Assembly: GCA_012932295.1 (NCBI GenBank)
Contig: JAAONU010000002.1
Coordinates: forward strand, 35,647,521-35,711,520
Reading direction: 5' to 3'
Length of the DNA: 64,000 nucleotides
Origin: Cyclina sinensis
Taxonomy: Eukaryota; Mollusca; Bivalvia; Venerida; Veneridae
Under the pieces are notes generated by a model. That model was given only the letters and a program-made list of their open reading frames with translations. It was not told the origin of the DNA and did no database searches. The position numbers and the translations under genes are program-made. Every line of letters starts with the position of its first letter. Position 1 is the stretch's first letter. Of this stretch, positions 1 to 15,600 are shown in pieces.

Positions 1-614
1 TTTGTTGTTAATATGTTGATTAAATTACGATCACTCATGGACAAAACCTTGGTAGTTTGCAACAAAGGACTGGGATCTAGTACTGGTACTTTCCAGTAAT
101 TATGGTTTTGAAATAAAATGTCCTGAAAACGAATATTCAGAAATATTCGGATATTGAAAACGAATACTCGAATAAAAATCCCAATTCGTTCCTGATCATT
201 GTAAAAATATAAAAGGATACTTTATCATTCAAATGTACAACAAAAAAGATCAATTAAAATCATGCCACTGTCACTTCAAAAAGAAGTACAGGAAACATGT
301 ACATGGGACGTAGTTAATCCAAATATAGTTAAATAAATACATTATACAAAGACAGTCATTTTATACGTCCGAAAAAAAAAAATAATATAACATTTTGATC
401 TTTTCAATGAACAAAAAAACGGCAAGTAATATTTCAAGGTAGAAATAAAATTTTTGGAAGTGAAGTTCTACAAGAACTAGGGCCAACGTACTTGAAAAAA
501 AGATTGTTCACGTGACTGCCACGTGATTACCTGCGCCGCCCAGATAATTATTACATACATTATCATATAACAACTCGTACAATGTTCAAGCCCGTACCAT
601 TGAATCTGCTGGTT
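1..614. other. AT-rich sequence downstream of the SLC43-like gene, no gene seen
   Basis: This stretch follows the stop codon of the minus-strand transporter gene and probably contains its 3' UTR. I see no coding exon, and no clear minus-strand AATAAA signal, so the transcript end is not placed. Confidence 0.5.
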
Positions 615-3600
615 TTAAGCCGTTGACGGCACGTTAATTATATAGTCTTGTCGGAACGGATTGCTAACATCGCCTTTATCCCGACGACCTTTGATGTATA
701 AAATCACTGGGTGAATGAATGTAGACACCTGAAGCGCTAGCAGCAGTATGTTAACCTGAAAATAAATGTACTTTATATGTACGTAAATAAAATGGGAACA
801 AACATCGGTAACTAAAGGGTCATATGCAGTAAAGGGCATCTTTTTCAACTTTGTTCTTTTTTTCAATTCTCAAGCCTATGTGCTCAGGCAATTAATGATC
901 ACACGACCATATAGATCGCACTGTAATTCTTCCGATCAATGAATAATAAAGGAACTTTTGACAAATGAAAATAAGGACAAAAGTGTGATACAGAAATATT
1001 TTGGATATAAATATGAAGAAGATTCATTACTCATAAATCAGTCTGGTAAAAATAAATCAACCGAATTTTCATACACGCGTAATAATAATGAAATAGTCTC
1101 ACCAATGACATGTTATGATTACGAAATAATCAATAATGGTACAACTTTTTTTTCAGCAAACGAGAAAGTCGAACTGATATTAACTGATACGCATTACTCT
1201 GACAACTGTAAAAAGATTCCCTGCCTATTATTTTCTGTAAGGACTTACATGCATATATGACCCTTCATAAGCTTCATACCACTTGAACAGTGGATACTGA
1301 ACAAGCCCAGCCAAACCTGCTGACAGCTGTATAAAGCCAAACAATACACCAAAGTAATCTGCAGGAAACCTGTAATGAAAATGCATGTTTTAAAACTGGA
1401 AAGTACATCTAAAGGTAAATGAACTAACTTATTTCGGTTATGTTAACTGTCAAACTAAAATTGCTGATGGTTTTATCCAGCATATAAAAACCTATTTTGG
1501 GAAAAAGTAAAATTGAAAACAATAAGCATATTTTGTTAAATAACGGGGTTCTAGGGCATTGTAAAGTTATCACTGCCTACCGTTGTGAATCTGACGGTTA
1601 AAGCAAAAAATTAAGTCATGATAACAAGTAAGTCCAAATGAGACAGTTTTGTGCAAGCATTGTTACTTACTAGTAACTGGTGTAACTAACGGCGACAATT
1701 GCCGATATTTGCCGAAAATATAAAACGGAAAAAAGACGGAAATTGACGAAATTTGCCAATCCAGTGAAGATTAAAGACCATTACTAAGAATTATAGACAG
1801 TCCTTGAATATGTAAGAAGCACCTAGCATATTGAAACAAGAGGGCCATGATGGCCCTGGATCGCTCACCTGAGTACTTTGCTTGAGGGTCTACTGTTAAG
1901 CAAACATCAGATGCAACATTACATTTGCTAACTGAAGATATTCAAAGATCTCATCTTTTATACAAAAAAATCCATGGGGCAGAGGCAATTTTGTGATAAC
2001 AGCTTGTGAGGAGATGTCATTTGAAGTAATATTTTGAAGAAAACCTATTTTTAGCTCGGGTGGCCACTTTGCTCCATGCTCAATGGAGCAGAATCGCTTA
2101 AGCAATTTTAACGCAGGGGTATGTAAGGCACATTTCCGTGAACTTTGATGGAAAATTACCTTGCTATTGAGGAGGAGATGCTGTTTGAATTCTTTTCTAC
2201 TTTAAGCTTTTGCAGCCCTTATGTGCAATGAAGCAGAACGGTTTGAGCAATTTTAGAAAAGGGCAATATAAGGAACATTTCTGTCAAATTTGGTTTAAAA
2301 TGGCAAAGTGGTTTAGAAGGAGGTGTTATTTGAAGCAAAATATTGACAAAAATCTATTTTTAGCTCTGGCGGCCATTTTGATCAATGGAGCAGAACCATT
2401 TTAGAAATTTTAATAGAGGGCTATGTAAGGAACATTTCTTTAAAATTTGGTGGATTAATTCCCAACCGTTTAGGAGGGGATGTTGTTTGAATTTTTTTCT
2501 ATTTTTAGCTTTTGCAGCCCTTATGTGCAATGGAGCAGAACAGTTTGAGCAATTTTAGAAAAGGGCATTATAAGGAACATTTCTGTTAAGCTTGGTTTAA
2601 AATGGCCAAGTGGTTTAGAAGGAGATGTCATTTGAAGCCAAATATTGATGAAACTCTATTTTTAGCTCTGGCAGCCATTTTGATCAATGCAACAGAACCG
2701 TTTTAGCAATTTTAAAAGAAGGCTATGTAAGGAACATTTCTGTGAAATTTGGTGGAAAATCTCCCAGCCGTTTAGGAGGAGATGTTGTTTAAATGTTTTG
2801 CTTTTTTTAGCTTTTGCAGCCCTTATGTGCAATGGAGCGGAACGGTTTGAGCAATTTTAGAAAAGGGCATTATAAGGAACATTTCTGTCAAATTTGGTTT
2901 AAAATGGCCAAGTGGTTTAGAAGGAGATGTCATTTGAAGCCAAATATTGATGAAACTCTATTTTTAGCTCTGGCAGCCATTTTGATCAATGCAACAGAAC
3001 CGTTTTAGCAATTTTAAAAGAAGGCTATGTAAGAAATATTTCTGTGAAATTTGGTGGAAAATCTCCCAGCCGTTTAGGAGGAGATGTTGTTTAAATGTTT
3101 TGCTTTTTTTAGCTTTTGCAGCCCTTATGTGCAATGGAGCGGAACGGTTTGAGCAATTTTAGAAAAGGGCATTATAAGGAACATTTCTGTCAAATTTGGT
3201 TTAAAATGGCCTAGTGGTTTTGGAGGAGATGTCATTTGAAGCCAAATATTGATGAAAATCTATTTTTAGCTCTGGCGGCCATTTTATTCAATGGAGCGGA
3301 ACCGTTTTAACAATTCTAATAGAGGGCTATGTAAGAAATATTTCTTTGAAATTTGGTGGAAAATCTCCCAACTGTTTAGAAGGAGATGTTGTTTGAATTT
3401 TTGCTATTTTTAGCTTTTGCAGCCCTTATGTGCAATGGAGCGGAACGGTTTGAGCAATTTTAGGAAAGGGCAATGTAAGGAACATTTCTGTAAAGTTTGG
3501 TTAAAAATAGCTTTGGGGTTTAGGAGGAGATGTCATTTAAAGTAAAATGTTGACGACTGACGACGGACGACGGACACAGGGTGATCACAATAGCTCACCC

Positions 3601-6600
3601 TGAGCATTTGCTCAGGTGAGCTAAAAAAGAGACCTGTTGTGGCCTTTACTTGCACTTTACCGTTTACATGTACATACAAACTTTGTTGACAAGTGTATGA
3701 ACACTTTTTATCACTGTATACCTTGCTGCCGTTAAACTTTGTTTCACAATTAGAACACTGAACGACACTTACGCATCTCCAAAGAAGGCCACAGCAACGG
3801 TAAACAGCGAGGAACGGAAGAACGTAAACAACGCAAAGGCAATATACGGAGCGACGGAATGATTGATATAACAGAATATGGTAGTGCCTATTGAGTAGAA
3901 GATAACAAGACACATTGGTAGCACAACTGGAATATAAACTCTCCTTATGTCACCCGCATCTGAAAGATATACAAAACATTTTATGTATAAATTGTCAAAT
4001 ATGAGTTGTTTTTTTTATAAGTAAATTGGACCTAAACTTTGAAACAATAACTTATCAACCTGCAGTCCCTTTAGCCATGCAGAACATTTAAGAGAAAAGA
4101 GTTTTTTTCATTACATTAGTGTTTTCATAATACAATTAACCCGCTTGTTCAAATGCTTCAGAATTTTTTTCCAAGATAAATTAAACAATCAGAAATCATT
4201 CTCGAACAGTTAATGTATTAATGATATCTCAAGGGGACATACTCATGTATCTTTTACGTTGGTAGTCATACACAAAGCCGCAAAACAAAGCGGTACCAAT
4301 CGCACCCATAGTCATGTAAGAGAAAATTGCAAGCATTTCACCAACTGAAATATATAAAAGAGAAAATGAATAATTATGTTGATACTTCATTCACATAAGC
4401 TCTTGAATATTGAATAATTTCATCCAGAAGGAATAACCCAAAGAAATTACGTGATTTACAATATCAATTGCCGGATCTTACAAGTAAATGTCGGAAAGTG
4501 AAAAATTGCAAAACAAAGTTTTTTAACCTTAACACGAGCACTATGTATCGATTAAACAAAATCAATATACCTTTGGTTTCGTCCTCGTTAAAGATATTCT
4601 CAAGCCAGACATTAAGTTGTCCAATAAACGTGACGAATCTAAGCGCGTGAACAAATACCCAGAAAAGATGCATGATACAAGTAAATGAGAGAATGGTGGA
4701 CATCAGTGTTGGTCTAGATTTTTCGACTGTCGTTCTGAAATCCACATTACTACTAAAACCTGTAAAATCAGAGACAATTTTAAAATATCTCAAATAAAAT
4801 AAACACTTGGTAAGAAAGGTTATATTTACTTATCAAAGGATTATATTTCCAAAGAAATTCATTCAATATTTCTTATACATACACTGTACAACAGAGCATC
4901 AAAACCAATGATTATTTTAGTAAAAAATACTGAATCAACAATAAATAATTGTTAAAATAACAAAATAGTTTTACCAGCGTCCTTCACTTCCGGTTTAAGA
5001 AGTTGTTCGTGGTTTTCCCCATGTTCCCGCGTATTGTCAGTCGCCATTTCAGCTTTGTTTCGTTTTGTGTTCTTGCGTCTTTCCTCTTGTTTCTCCGTGA
5101 ACTCATCACTAATGTTCATTTTAGGGAGAAAGAAAAGCGTGCTGATGGCAATAATGATCGCGAACAGAACAGTGATGAACACATAGGAAGTTTTTCGGGC
5201 GATGCCGCTCTCATAGGCAATCTGTATTAAGGTATAAGAACGAAAACGTATTTGTGGATGATTTTCATTGGTTAATGACTCAATCTCAGATACTCAACAC
5301 TTAAAGATATTCTAGGTCAAAAGATGACCATGTGAAGATAGAATTTTATTGTTTCCGTTAATGTCATCGTGTAGGATGTGTTTTTTATTGGTCTCATGCG
5401 AATATATGCTTCATGTAATGTTTGCACGGAAAGTATGTACTATTCTATACATCATGTTTAAGAAAATAATTTAAAATAAGAAACATTAAATCGATAAATG
5501 GACCATAATATCAGGCATTCTTCATAAAACCTCGCTATTTTTATATAGTTATAATTATATAAACACTCTATCTACAATTACATTAAAGAATATTTTGACA
5601 TGAGCATATAAACAATAGCTGAAATGATATTTTTAGTTATGCTGCTTCAGTAAATGATATTATTTATGATTAACGTAAAACTACCACAAGCCAAGAGTTT
5701 TTTGGCACCGTGGGTACTTACGTTTGGCTCTCGATCCAAAACAACATGTTTGCCGTATGTTATATATTTTTCGGATCGTTAATCATATTGTAGGCATCTC
5801 AGCTTGGTTTTGCAGTATAAATATTTATAAGTAGAAAACATCTCGTATTTTTTCCTTGTATATTAAAATTCTGCGAACGCCTTATAGACTGATGCGACTT
5901 CTCGAAGATTTTTTTCAAGTTTGATTAAACAAACTTAAAACTTGAACCTTTACCCCATGTTCCTTGCGGATTCGAAACTCATTATCTTACTTCTTTTAAA
6001 TCACATATGGGAACTGCATGAAATGGGATGCATGTAAGGAAACGTACATCTTTAAGTTAAAACGACTATAAAAGGGACAGATAAACGGATATTAATCCAC
6101 ATACATACCCTAACAATCTGTTTGTTGATAGAAGAGAAGTCAAACAACCCTGTAAAAATGGCGACAATCGTGGATCGTAGGCGTGGATGAAGATAAGATA
6201 CCTACATGAGAGAATAATATCTTTGTGAGTAACTGCTACATGATATTCAGAAAATTATGAAGTTTCCGACATAAACGCACAATGCGGGTATTGCTAAAAC
6301 ATTAAACGGATTCCAACAATGAATCATATTTTGTGTTTAATTTGAAATTAGAAAACGGTTTCTTTTATCATTTCGATTTTACCGAATTTCTTCAACAAAA
6401 AAACGACAAAAAGTAAAGTTCTGTTTTATCATCTGTAGTTTACAACATTGAATAAACTTTATAACATTGAATAAACTTTATAACATTGAATTAACTGTGT
6501 ATTTCAAGTAACTCAACAATGAAGTAGTTTCAGCTTTTTCTATTTTACTTTCTAGATCTTTTACTAAAGGGATTTCCCTTATGGACAAATACTTTTTTTC

Positions 6601-9600
6601 TTTAACATGATATATACCGGTGAATGACAGGCCTTTACTAGTGCACATATTTTGTTCATTCAGCCGTTTAATTATAACCGTATTTAAGACCATGCAATGT
6701 GATTCAGATCACAAACGCAAGTTGGCCGATAATTTAGTATACAAGATTTTTTGAAACAAAATGTTGCTTATTGAAACATGTATCATATGAGCGCTTGGAA
6801 ACTTTAAAAAGTTCATAAACACATAATTATATATGAAATCCTTGCCATGAAAGAATTTCAATTTATTCACACAAAAATCTTTACTTTTAATATATCTCTG
6901 AAAGGCAACTGAAATACAGGACGCGTGGGCAGTCTGAAACCAAGCAAAATTTGGCACATATATATAAAAAATATAGTGTAATGACATATTTGAAAGAATA
7001 ACAGCTCCACTATGGAGTAGGTGCAACAGCCCATAGACCAACTTCAAAGTGAAACCAGTTTTGTCACATCTCTACCAAGAGTTCCTGTCTTCTACAACTT
7101 ACCCCTTCCCAAATCACCATCACAAAGACGGTTTGTTCCTATAACTAGGTAATGCCATTCCGCCCCTAACGCCCCAATTAACGAAATTTCGATAACGCCG
7201 ACTTTTATCTCTCCGTTCAGAAAACTCTGATGTGCTGCATTTTAAATCAGCAAGTAAAGTGCGACTTATATACTCTATGTAAAGTCCTGTTTACATAGAA
7301 AACCTGTACAATACTGTCGTTTTGCCTGAAATAGTTTGAGAACCAGCCATTTAAGTCTGTCTGTCGACGCACTGGCATGCAAACAGTTTGTCGACAGTAG
7401 TTAACAGCAAGTATAACATTTATGTATCTGGCCTTTGTAGACTGATGTGTCTTTTTTGTCGCTGCGTTACATCAACCAACCAACCAAGCAGACATCAGTA
7501 TCTAACGTAACGACATTAAACACACCGTTCGACCGGGTTTGCGAAAAGCCGTTGATCCGCGAACGACAACAGGCTGTGTACATGTCGATATTTTGGTGCA
7601 GGTCAGTATTTGCCTGATTTGTACATGTTCCCTCAAGATCTTGGCATGAACAACTGTTTAAGTGATTCCCTAATTTAAAAGGACCCTACCGACAAAATCA
7701 TGTTTTAAACCCTTATTAAGCGTGAAATCGCTTAAAAAGTGTGCACATTATCGACTGAATAAGTCGTTTTCTTAATCTGACAACAAAACTGTTGCGACAT
7801 TTTCGTGTAGAAAAAAAACATTGATGCTGACAATTTGAATGCAACAAAAGCTTGAATTTCTCGTTCAACAAGTGTATCATTAGAACGTGAAATTACAAGT
7901 AGTTTATCTGGAATCGTAAACAAAAAATCACAGTAAATTGCATACACACAAATGCAAAATTTACATCGGAATACTATTTCATTATTCTTTCACTTGTCGG
8001 TCGTTGCCATTATCCTATCCACTGGTCTAACTGTATTCGTCATTATCAATATTTTTCCATTAACGGCGGTTGCCATTACCAAAATTTACAGTACATGCCA
8101 ACTCCATTATTGACTTTCCAGAAAATACTAATTGGAAGCTGTAGTTCAGATTAAATAGAAACAAATGATCAAACTTTATCACGAAAAACTTCAAGTATTT
8201 CAGTTTTGCAGAAAGAACATTTTTAGCCGATTCAGAAAATAACTCATCCAGTCGAAAAGTTGCACACTCTTTGAGCGATTTCATGCTTAATAAAGCACTG
8301 TTTAAAGCATCATTTCGTCGGTAGGGTCCTTTAAAAATTAGGGAATCACCTTAAACAGTTGTTCATGCCAAGATCTTGCAGGAATAAAATTCAGGCAAAT
8401 ACCGACCTGCACCAAAATATCGACATGGACACAGCCTGTTGTCGTTCGCGGATCAACGGCCGTTCGCAAACCCGGTTAACAGTGTGATAAACATGCATAA
8501 GATATGGCGTAGTAACCATTAACTGCCATAACATTTCAACAATTCATAGGAGAAAATAAATGGAAAAGTGTTCACTTAGAACAATAAAATAACACATGTT
8601 CATACCATCAATAATTAAGCCACTGCAATTCTACACTTGCGAGATAGCGTGATTCGAAACCGTCGAAAGAATGGCTATCCTTTTAGATTATAACCGAATC
8701 ACCAACAAAGATGGCAAATACTGAAATTTGTTCAACACGTTTGTTGATTTCTTCGAGATAGTTGTCCCTGTTAACTTACTACTATGATCACTTTCGTATT
8801 TTGTTGCTTCCAGACTATTAAGAATTAAGGATGATAAAATGATGACGTATGCTTATTTGAAAAAAAAACAGTGAAATCACGTTTGACCTACTGTAAATAT
8901 TTGATCTGATCACACTGTTAAAGATAACAGTTGAATTCAACAACATATACAGCTTTTTGTAATAATATGATTTCCTTTGTCCTTGCACCTTCTTTAATAT
9001 TTATTAATATTTTATGCGTTCGATGATTACCTGTAGATTTGTAGCAAGCATGGTAAGTCCGCCAGTTCCAATGCAACAAAGGCCAGGCAGAAGTAGCCAT
9101 GGTATTTCTGTGAAACAATTGGAACACAATTAACATCAACGCATTGGCAAAAGCTTGGTAGGTGTTAGCAGATAAACAAACGTCTCAGTCAGAATACCTC
9201 TTTTCTGCTCCTTTATTTGAAAATAAAAGCTTTTATTTTCATTTCACATCAAAAGAAAGGAAGAAATATAAAGAAAGAGGTAAAGCATTTTGAGTAATGA
9301 ACTTAATGTGACATACCAGTTTTTATTTGATTTTTCAGTTGCTGTCAGAACATTTTTATTTATTTTAAGCCGTACTGTCCAGTTAAGGGTATCGGTCAGT
9401 ATGGTCAAGTACATTCAACGAAGCAGTCATTCTAGAGTCACAGTCATGTTAGATCAGCAACACCTGAGATGTTTGTTTCATCTGACAACATACACAGAAA
9501 AAAAACTTACATAATTATAACAGACTTAGGTGTTCAAAGTGACTGGTTTACAGGTCTAAGTTCCCTAATCTCTTTGCTGTGTTCGGCTAGCTCAGCCACA

Positions 9601-12600
9601 TAAAGAAAGTTTTCAAAGCCACAAAGACAACATCAGCAAAGAAGGAACAAGGACCTGTAAACTGGCCATTGTCTCCATACACCTCGGTTATAAGTGTCTG
9701 TGCTCTGCGAAAAATACTTTCACCTTAATGCAGTGTGACAAAAAAATATCACAGACTCGAACAAAAAGTATTAGGATTAAACTAGCTGCGTTCTTCGAAT
9801 TTTTGAAATATTATGAAAAAAACAGAAGAAATGAGATAAAATGCAATTTCCAAGCTAGTAAAAGAGATAATTTGCTGTTCCACTGTATGCATTTCATCCT
9901 TAAAGAACTGTTTTGAGGATCTAAAAACATCAGGTAACTTTCTTTACATGTCTACTACCATAACGCGTGATTTTTTTTTGTTATGTTTCAAAGCACTAAA
10001 ACTACAACTCGGCTGTACAATGATGAAAATCACGAGGTGGTATTACTCGCAGGCACACTCAGGATATATATGAAAGGCAATGGTGCTATGGAGATCATCT
10101 GATCAACTGAAATTAAATGATTCAAATATTAAATAGAAAACATGCGGTTACATTGGTGTTAATAGGTTAATAAACTTGGTTGTAAACTTAGAAAAAAGCA
10201 GTATACATAAATATGTATTGCAAATTTTGAAAAAGGAGGACTAATTACCTCTCCTTTGTTTCACAATTGTCACTGCTTCGAGATTTAATGCAGGCCATGA
10301 CTTAATTCTTATCTTCTGTATCAACCTAGGAGGCTGTAAGAGCTTTTTTCATCAACACCGAAGTAAAAGTTATATAGTCGCAATATTTCTTAACCTAACT
10401 TCAATAACTCAAATCAGATGTCAAATGACCTGAAACTGTTCTTATACACTTAAATGAACACATTTTCACAAATAAGAGAAGAAGCTATTGAAAAATGAAA
10501 AGAAGTTATGTCATCACGAAATATAACAAACAAGAGGGCCATGGTGGCCCTGGATCACTCACCGGAGTACTTTGGCTGTAGTTCTGCTGTTAAGCAAACG
10601 TCAGAAGCAATTTAAGTTTCTGAATTGAAGATTTTCAAACACCTTATATCATGACGATATGCCAAGCTGACCCAAGGAATGTGATTTGAACTAGCATATG
10701 CTCAGGTGAGCTTAAAAGAGAGTAAATGACTAAAGAGTGACATTAACTTTCATATATTTACAATGCTTTATCGAACAAGACCGCTATGTCAAGAGTGTTA
10801 ACTTGCCTTCACATTTCTCAAAATAAAACCATATTTTGCTATACTTTGTGCATATTTTTTGTATCTATTTAACTTGTAATTTTCCATTCAATTGGTCAAC
10901 TCGACCAGTGCATACCACGTCAGGTTCCAGTACAACTCTCCTGATGTGCCTCCCCGCTGTTTTGATTGTACGTTTTAAGACTGCCTGCAGTCCAATTTTC
11001 TGTCATTCGTACATCTTATCTTGTCTTCCAAATATTTTTTTCAAGTGTTTGATGGTTAAATAAATCCATCTGGCTTTTACCAGACATATTCAGTCCATAT
11101 ATTGCTATTTAGTTTTTCTTACCTCCTGACAGAAATAAACTGCAAAGGCGTCGAGGTAATTTAAAAAAGCTGATAATCACAAAAATACTTTAAAACAATG
11201 ACAAACTCCGTAATGAAATATCCCCTCCACATAGGCGCCTAATTAATTAATTAATTTATTTATTGTACATAAACCACATGTATTGTTAAGAATATTCTTG
11301 TCTTTGATAAACGTCAAGATTCCTGTGCTTATCTACTGCACGTAGGATGCTAGATGTAATTACCGGTATGTCACTTCAGTTTATGCGGTTCAGTAGTTCA
11401 GTATTGATCTACTGCACGTACGCACTGGATGCTAGATGTAATTACCTGTTACTTCATTTGACGCGGTTCAGTATAACGTGTATACAAAAGTCATCCTTTG
11501 AAATTGTCTGTTTATTTCAGTCATCTGACATGAACATTAACCAGATTTATAAATCAACATTTTATGAAATAACTTCACCAGTATGTGAATTTGAAATTCT
11601 TGACTTAGACTAAGACTGAAGAGTATCATCTAAAAGCCAAACAATCACATCTAGCTTTTTTGCTTGCTTGCCACAAATCTTGCTTGATAAATAATAAACT
11701 AAATAGCGCTATCACTAGTTAACTGGTCTATATAACTATATATTTTACTTGAAAAACCGTTTTACACATTATGTCTTGAAAGTTGTTTTAACTAAAATGA
11801 GGCTGTTTGGGAGGAAGCAGTGACAAAATATGAAACAAATAGAAAATGTCTCTACAATACAACCATCCTAGGGTGAATTAATACAAACAGGTGATGAGAA
11901 AAGCTATTAATTGTTAGGGAATCGATTTCTTTTTTACTTATAGTTTTGTAACACATGCCTTTGTCCTGGTAAGAAATTGAACACTGCAAGTAATGTTCAG
12001 AAGACCAACTCTAACTTAATGAAATCATTTTAAGGTTGTTAGACCAAATCTTCAGTTTCAATTTTGTTTTTTGTTTTTCTTGATAAATTCTTAAGATCAC
12101 AACCTGTATTTATTTGCAGATAACTTCCAAATTGAAGAGACAGAGACATGTGTTAAAGTGATAAAATTTCTGCATTTCCATATCTGAAATTTCAAAATTG
12201 TTTAATACCAAACAGACATTTATAGCCAAATAAAAATATTAAAATGGTCATCTTCATTCAACATTCTAGAAGAAAATTTGTTTTGTCGTCTTTCAGAGTC
12301 TCTTACATTTAGACAGCGGGGTCACTTCAACAAGATTATAATATAAATGATGGAGACCAAACATACTTCAATATCACTGACAACCTGTTAATAACTACAG
12401 TGTATTTGCGTTCTCTGATATTATTTAATACATTGGTCATTTCTTCAATACTGCCCAATCACTTTATAAAATATATGCACATTCTGTGCAATATAAAAAA
12501 TTTGTGTCAGTGCATTTAAAGTCTTCTTTTTTCTTGCTGAAGATTATGACCTAAAATGTAAATAAATTTACATCTAAAAACAACCATATGTATTCGTAAA

Positions 12601-15600
12601 TCCCGTTTTTAACGATACAAAGTGCTATTAGACCATAGTGAAGCTTCTACTTGGCTTTATAAATGTACATTTGAGATAAATTAATTTCTTCGTAGCAAAT
12701 GACACATTAAAAATCTGAAATACAGCGTATATAATAAAAGGAAACTGTTTTACCTGGACTGGCGAAGGCCAAACATAGAGTTCCAATCAAGTAAATAAAG
12801 CTGTTCAAAAAAGACAAAATAAAATCTATCTATTAATAGTATTTCAAACACAATATACAAATTGACTGATTCCACTGAAATATATCACACTATCTCTATA
12901 CATGTTGTACTACTTGTTGCCGTATCACTAACAAGTGTTTACAAGTTAGTCATACAAATAACAAAATCTCCTGTGTTTATTAAGCACATTTACTATTTCA
13001 TACTTAAAATTTTTTTTATTTCTTAAGTTGTATTTAAGCCTGCATTATTTTCGATTTCACATTTTTTAAAATTCAAGCTTCTATGACCATCTTTTGATAT
13101 AGTATTAGCCACTGCTATCTAACAAAAGTAGGCCATATCTTTACGAGTAGCATGGCGTTTTTCTGAAGATACGTGTGATAATTTAAAACTAATAGAACGA
13201 TCTTATGGAAGGGGATATCCGCCTGTGTATGCATACTGCTGTATGACAATTGCATATTGCTTTGTTTAATTCGTTATTATAATCTGCATTTCCCAGTGCC
13301 TTTGAGTTTATTTCCTCTGCTTGTTGCAAATATCTTGCAGATTTTGCAACTCGATGTATGTAAATCATACAATTTTTAATGTAAAAGGAAAGTGCATATT
13401 CGGTTGTTATTCGATTGTGTATAACCTTGAAATGTTGATGCTTATAAGTTCTTACTACTTTTGACGTGGTTCTTTGTGACTATATATCGTTTAATACACA
13501 CATAAGCTTTTAAACATCTATTATTTGCTTTCGGTAATTTCGACGTTGAATGTTTGTTTCAGAAAACTTTTAAAGTACACGACTCAGCCTGGACTCTATG
13601 TTTTGCACTCAGTTATGTGTAATGCTTATTAATGTATTAAAACAAATTTTCATATTCACTTAAAGATATCAGTTAGCACAAAGCAATAGCAAACATGAAA
13701 CTAACCGAATGCATCTGTAACATGTATTCATATAACGCTGGGAACCATTTTTTTCGGCAGTTTCCGTAAAAAGGTTAATCATGAACGGTGTATTGACTTC
13801 AAAATACCAGGCAAACTAGTGCAATCCAAGACGGGCAATACAACAATTGCTTTTTCAGAAGTTTATTTCGTTGAGAAATTTGCACTTTCCTCCCGACATA
13901 AGTACTCCAGGCACCTACATTTTCACTGACCGACTATTATTTCCGTCGTCATCACGTACGTTAGTAAACTCGTAACAATAATTTTCTCTTTTTGTATTCT
14001 ATAAAACTAAAAGTAGCAAGAGCATAAGCTGACCAATTCAAATAATGTGTCAGCTACATTTATCATAAATTTGGCTTTCTGTATTTATTTCATCAATAAA
14101 AAAAGTAACAAGGTAAGAGTTGACCATTTCAAAAAGTCACTGAGGTACAAGTTGACCATATTAAGTACAAGCTGAAAACTTTGTTATTCATTTTTTTTGC
14201 ATGCTATAAAGGCACGTTCCCAATTGAAAAAAAAATCGCACTTTTTCCAAATTTTGATAAATAATTTCTCAAGAATATATATAATGCTACAATTTTCAGT
14301 ATATTAGACTGTGCAGCCCACCAGGACTCAAACTCCATACCCTTGGAATACTGTTCCGCTGATCTACTGTCTGAGCTACCCAGCCTCATACAGGTTATCT
14401 TCCCTCTTAAGGAACAGTTCTGAACAGTTCTACACACTTAAGCATTTTTGATAAAATCACTCATTTTAATGTTCACTCAAAAACAAAGCTTAATCATAAA
14501 ACATACAAAATGACATTTAAAACATTTTCATGACATTTATTTTCCAATTAGCTGAAAAAATACTAGAAAATGAAAAAGACTCCTGTTTTTATAAATTCAT
14601 CTCAGAGTTAAGTCATTCAACCAGTTGCGATTGACATTTTGACTACTCAAATGGTGTCTTTAACTTATAGACATATTTATCTACAATCAGTGTCTATTTT
14701 ACATGTTTTAAAGACCCTGCTACAATGTAGTGGTTTAGGCCACTTCCAACAACCTTGTTGTTGCCAACAGTGTTGGGGCTTCATGAAAGCGGTTGGGGTT
14801 CAATTCCCGTGAGAACCCTTAGGTTTATTTTGTCTACTTATTTACTTCAACAATACTCTCAGTCATATAGACACTATGCATAATTTATATTTTCTTTATA
14901 TTTGTCCTTCATTCCGTTTAGAAAGGGTGATTTGCCCAGAAAAATGGAAAAGTTTTCTCAAACCTAATCGGTCCACAGACCACATTGTTTTAATATAATC
15001 CTATTATACATGTATATAGTATTTTCATACATGTTTAAAAATGATGTGAGACGTGGCCTGTGTCCGTGAATCTGTCAAGAAAGCTATAATATAAACAAAT
15101 AACCAGATTTCTACCTTTAATCTTCATTATTTGACCTACTTTTCCGAGAATTTCAATTGACAATATAAATTATAAATGACATCAGGTCAAAACTTGTACT
15201 TATGTGTAGATGGGAGAATTTTACCACTGAAAAAGAAACATTTACTTATTCACTTATTTCGCCATTATTTAGCATTTCATCCAAAATACACGACGGGGAA
15301 GTAATTACTATTTCACCGTAAAACCACGGAAAACGCCGAAGGTCAAATTTGTTCTTCTACAGTTATCTCCCGTGTATAATAATTTGCGCTAGAATCTTAA
15401 ATTCTTTACTGGTTCCCTACGAAGTTTACATTAACATGATGCTTTTAACAACCGATTGACGATTATACTAAGTTTATGCATCATGTTTAAATACCTCTTT
15501 TTCTGAAGTTTAAACATGTTTTTCTATCGTTCATGTTGTTAATGATTACCTTCTGGAATATTAAATTTAAACAACAGCCATGTGGCAGCAAACAAGAATG

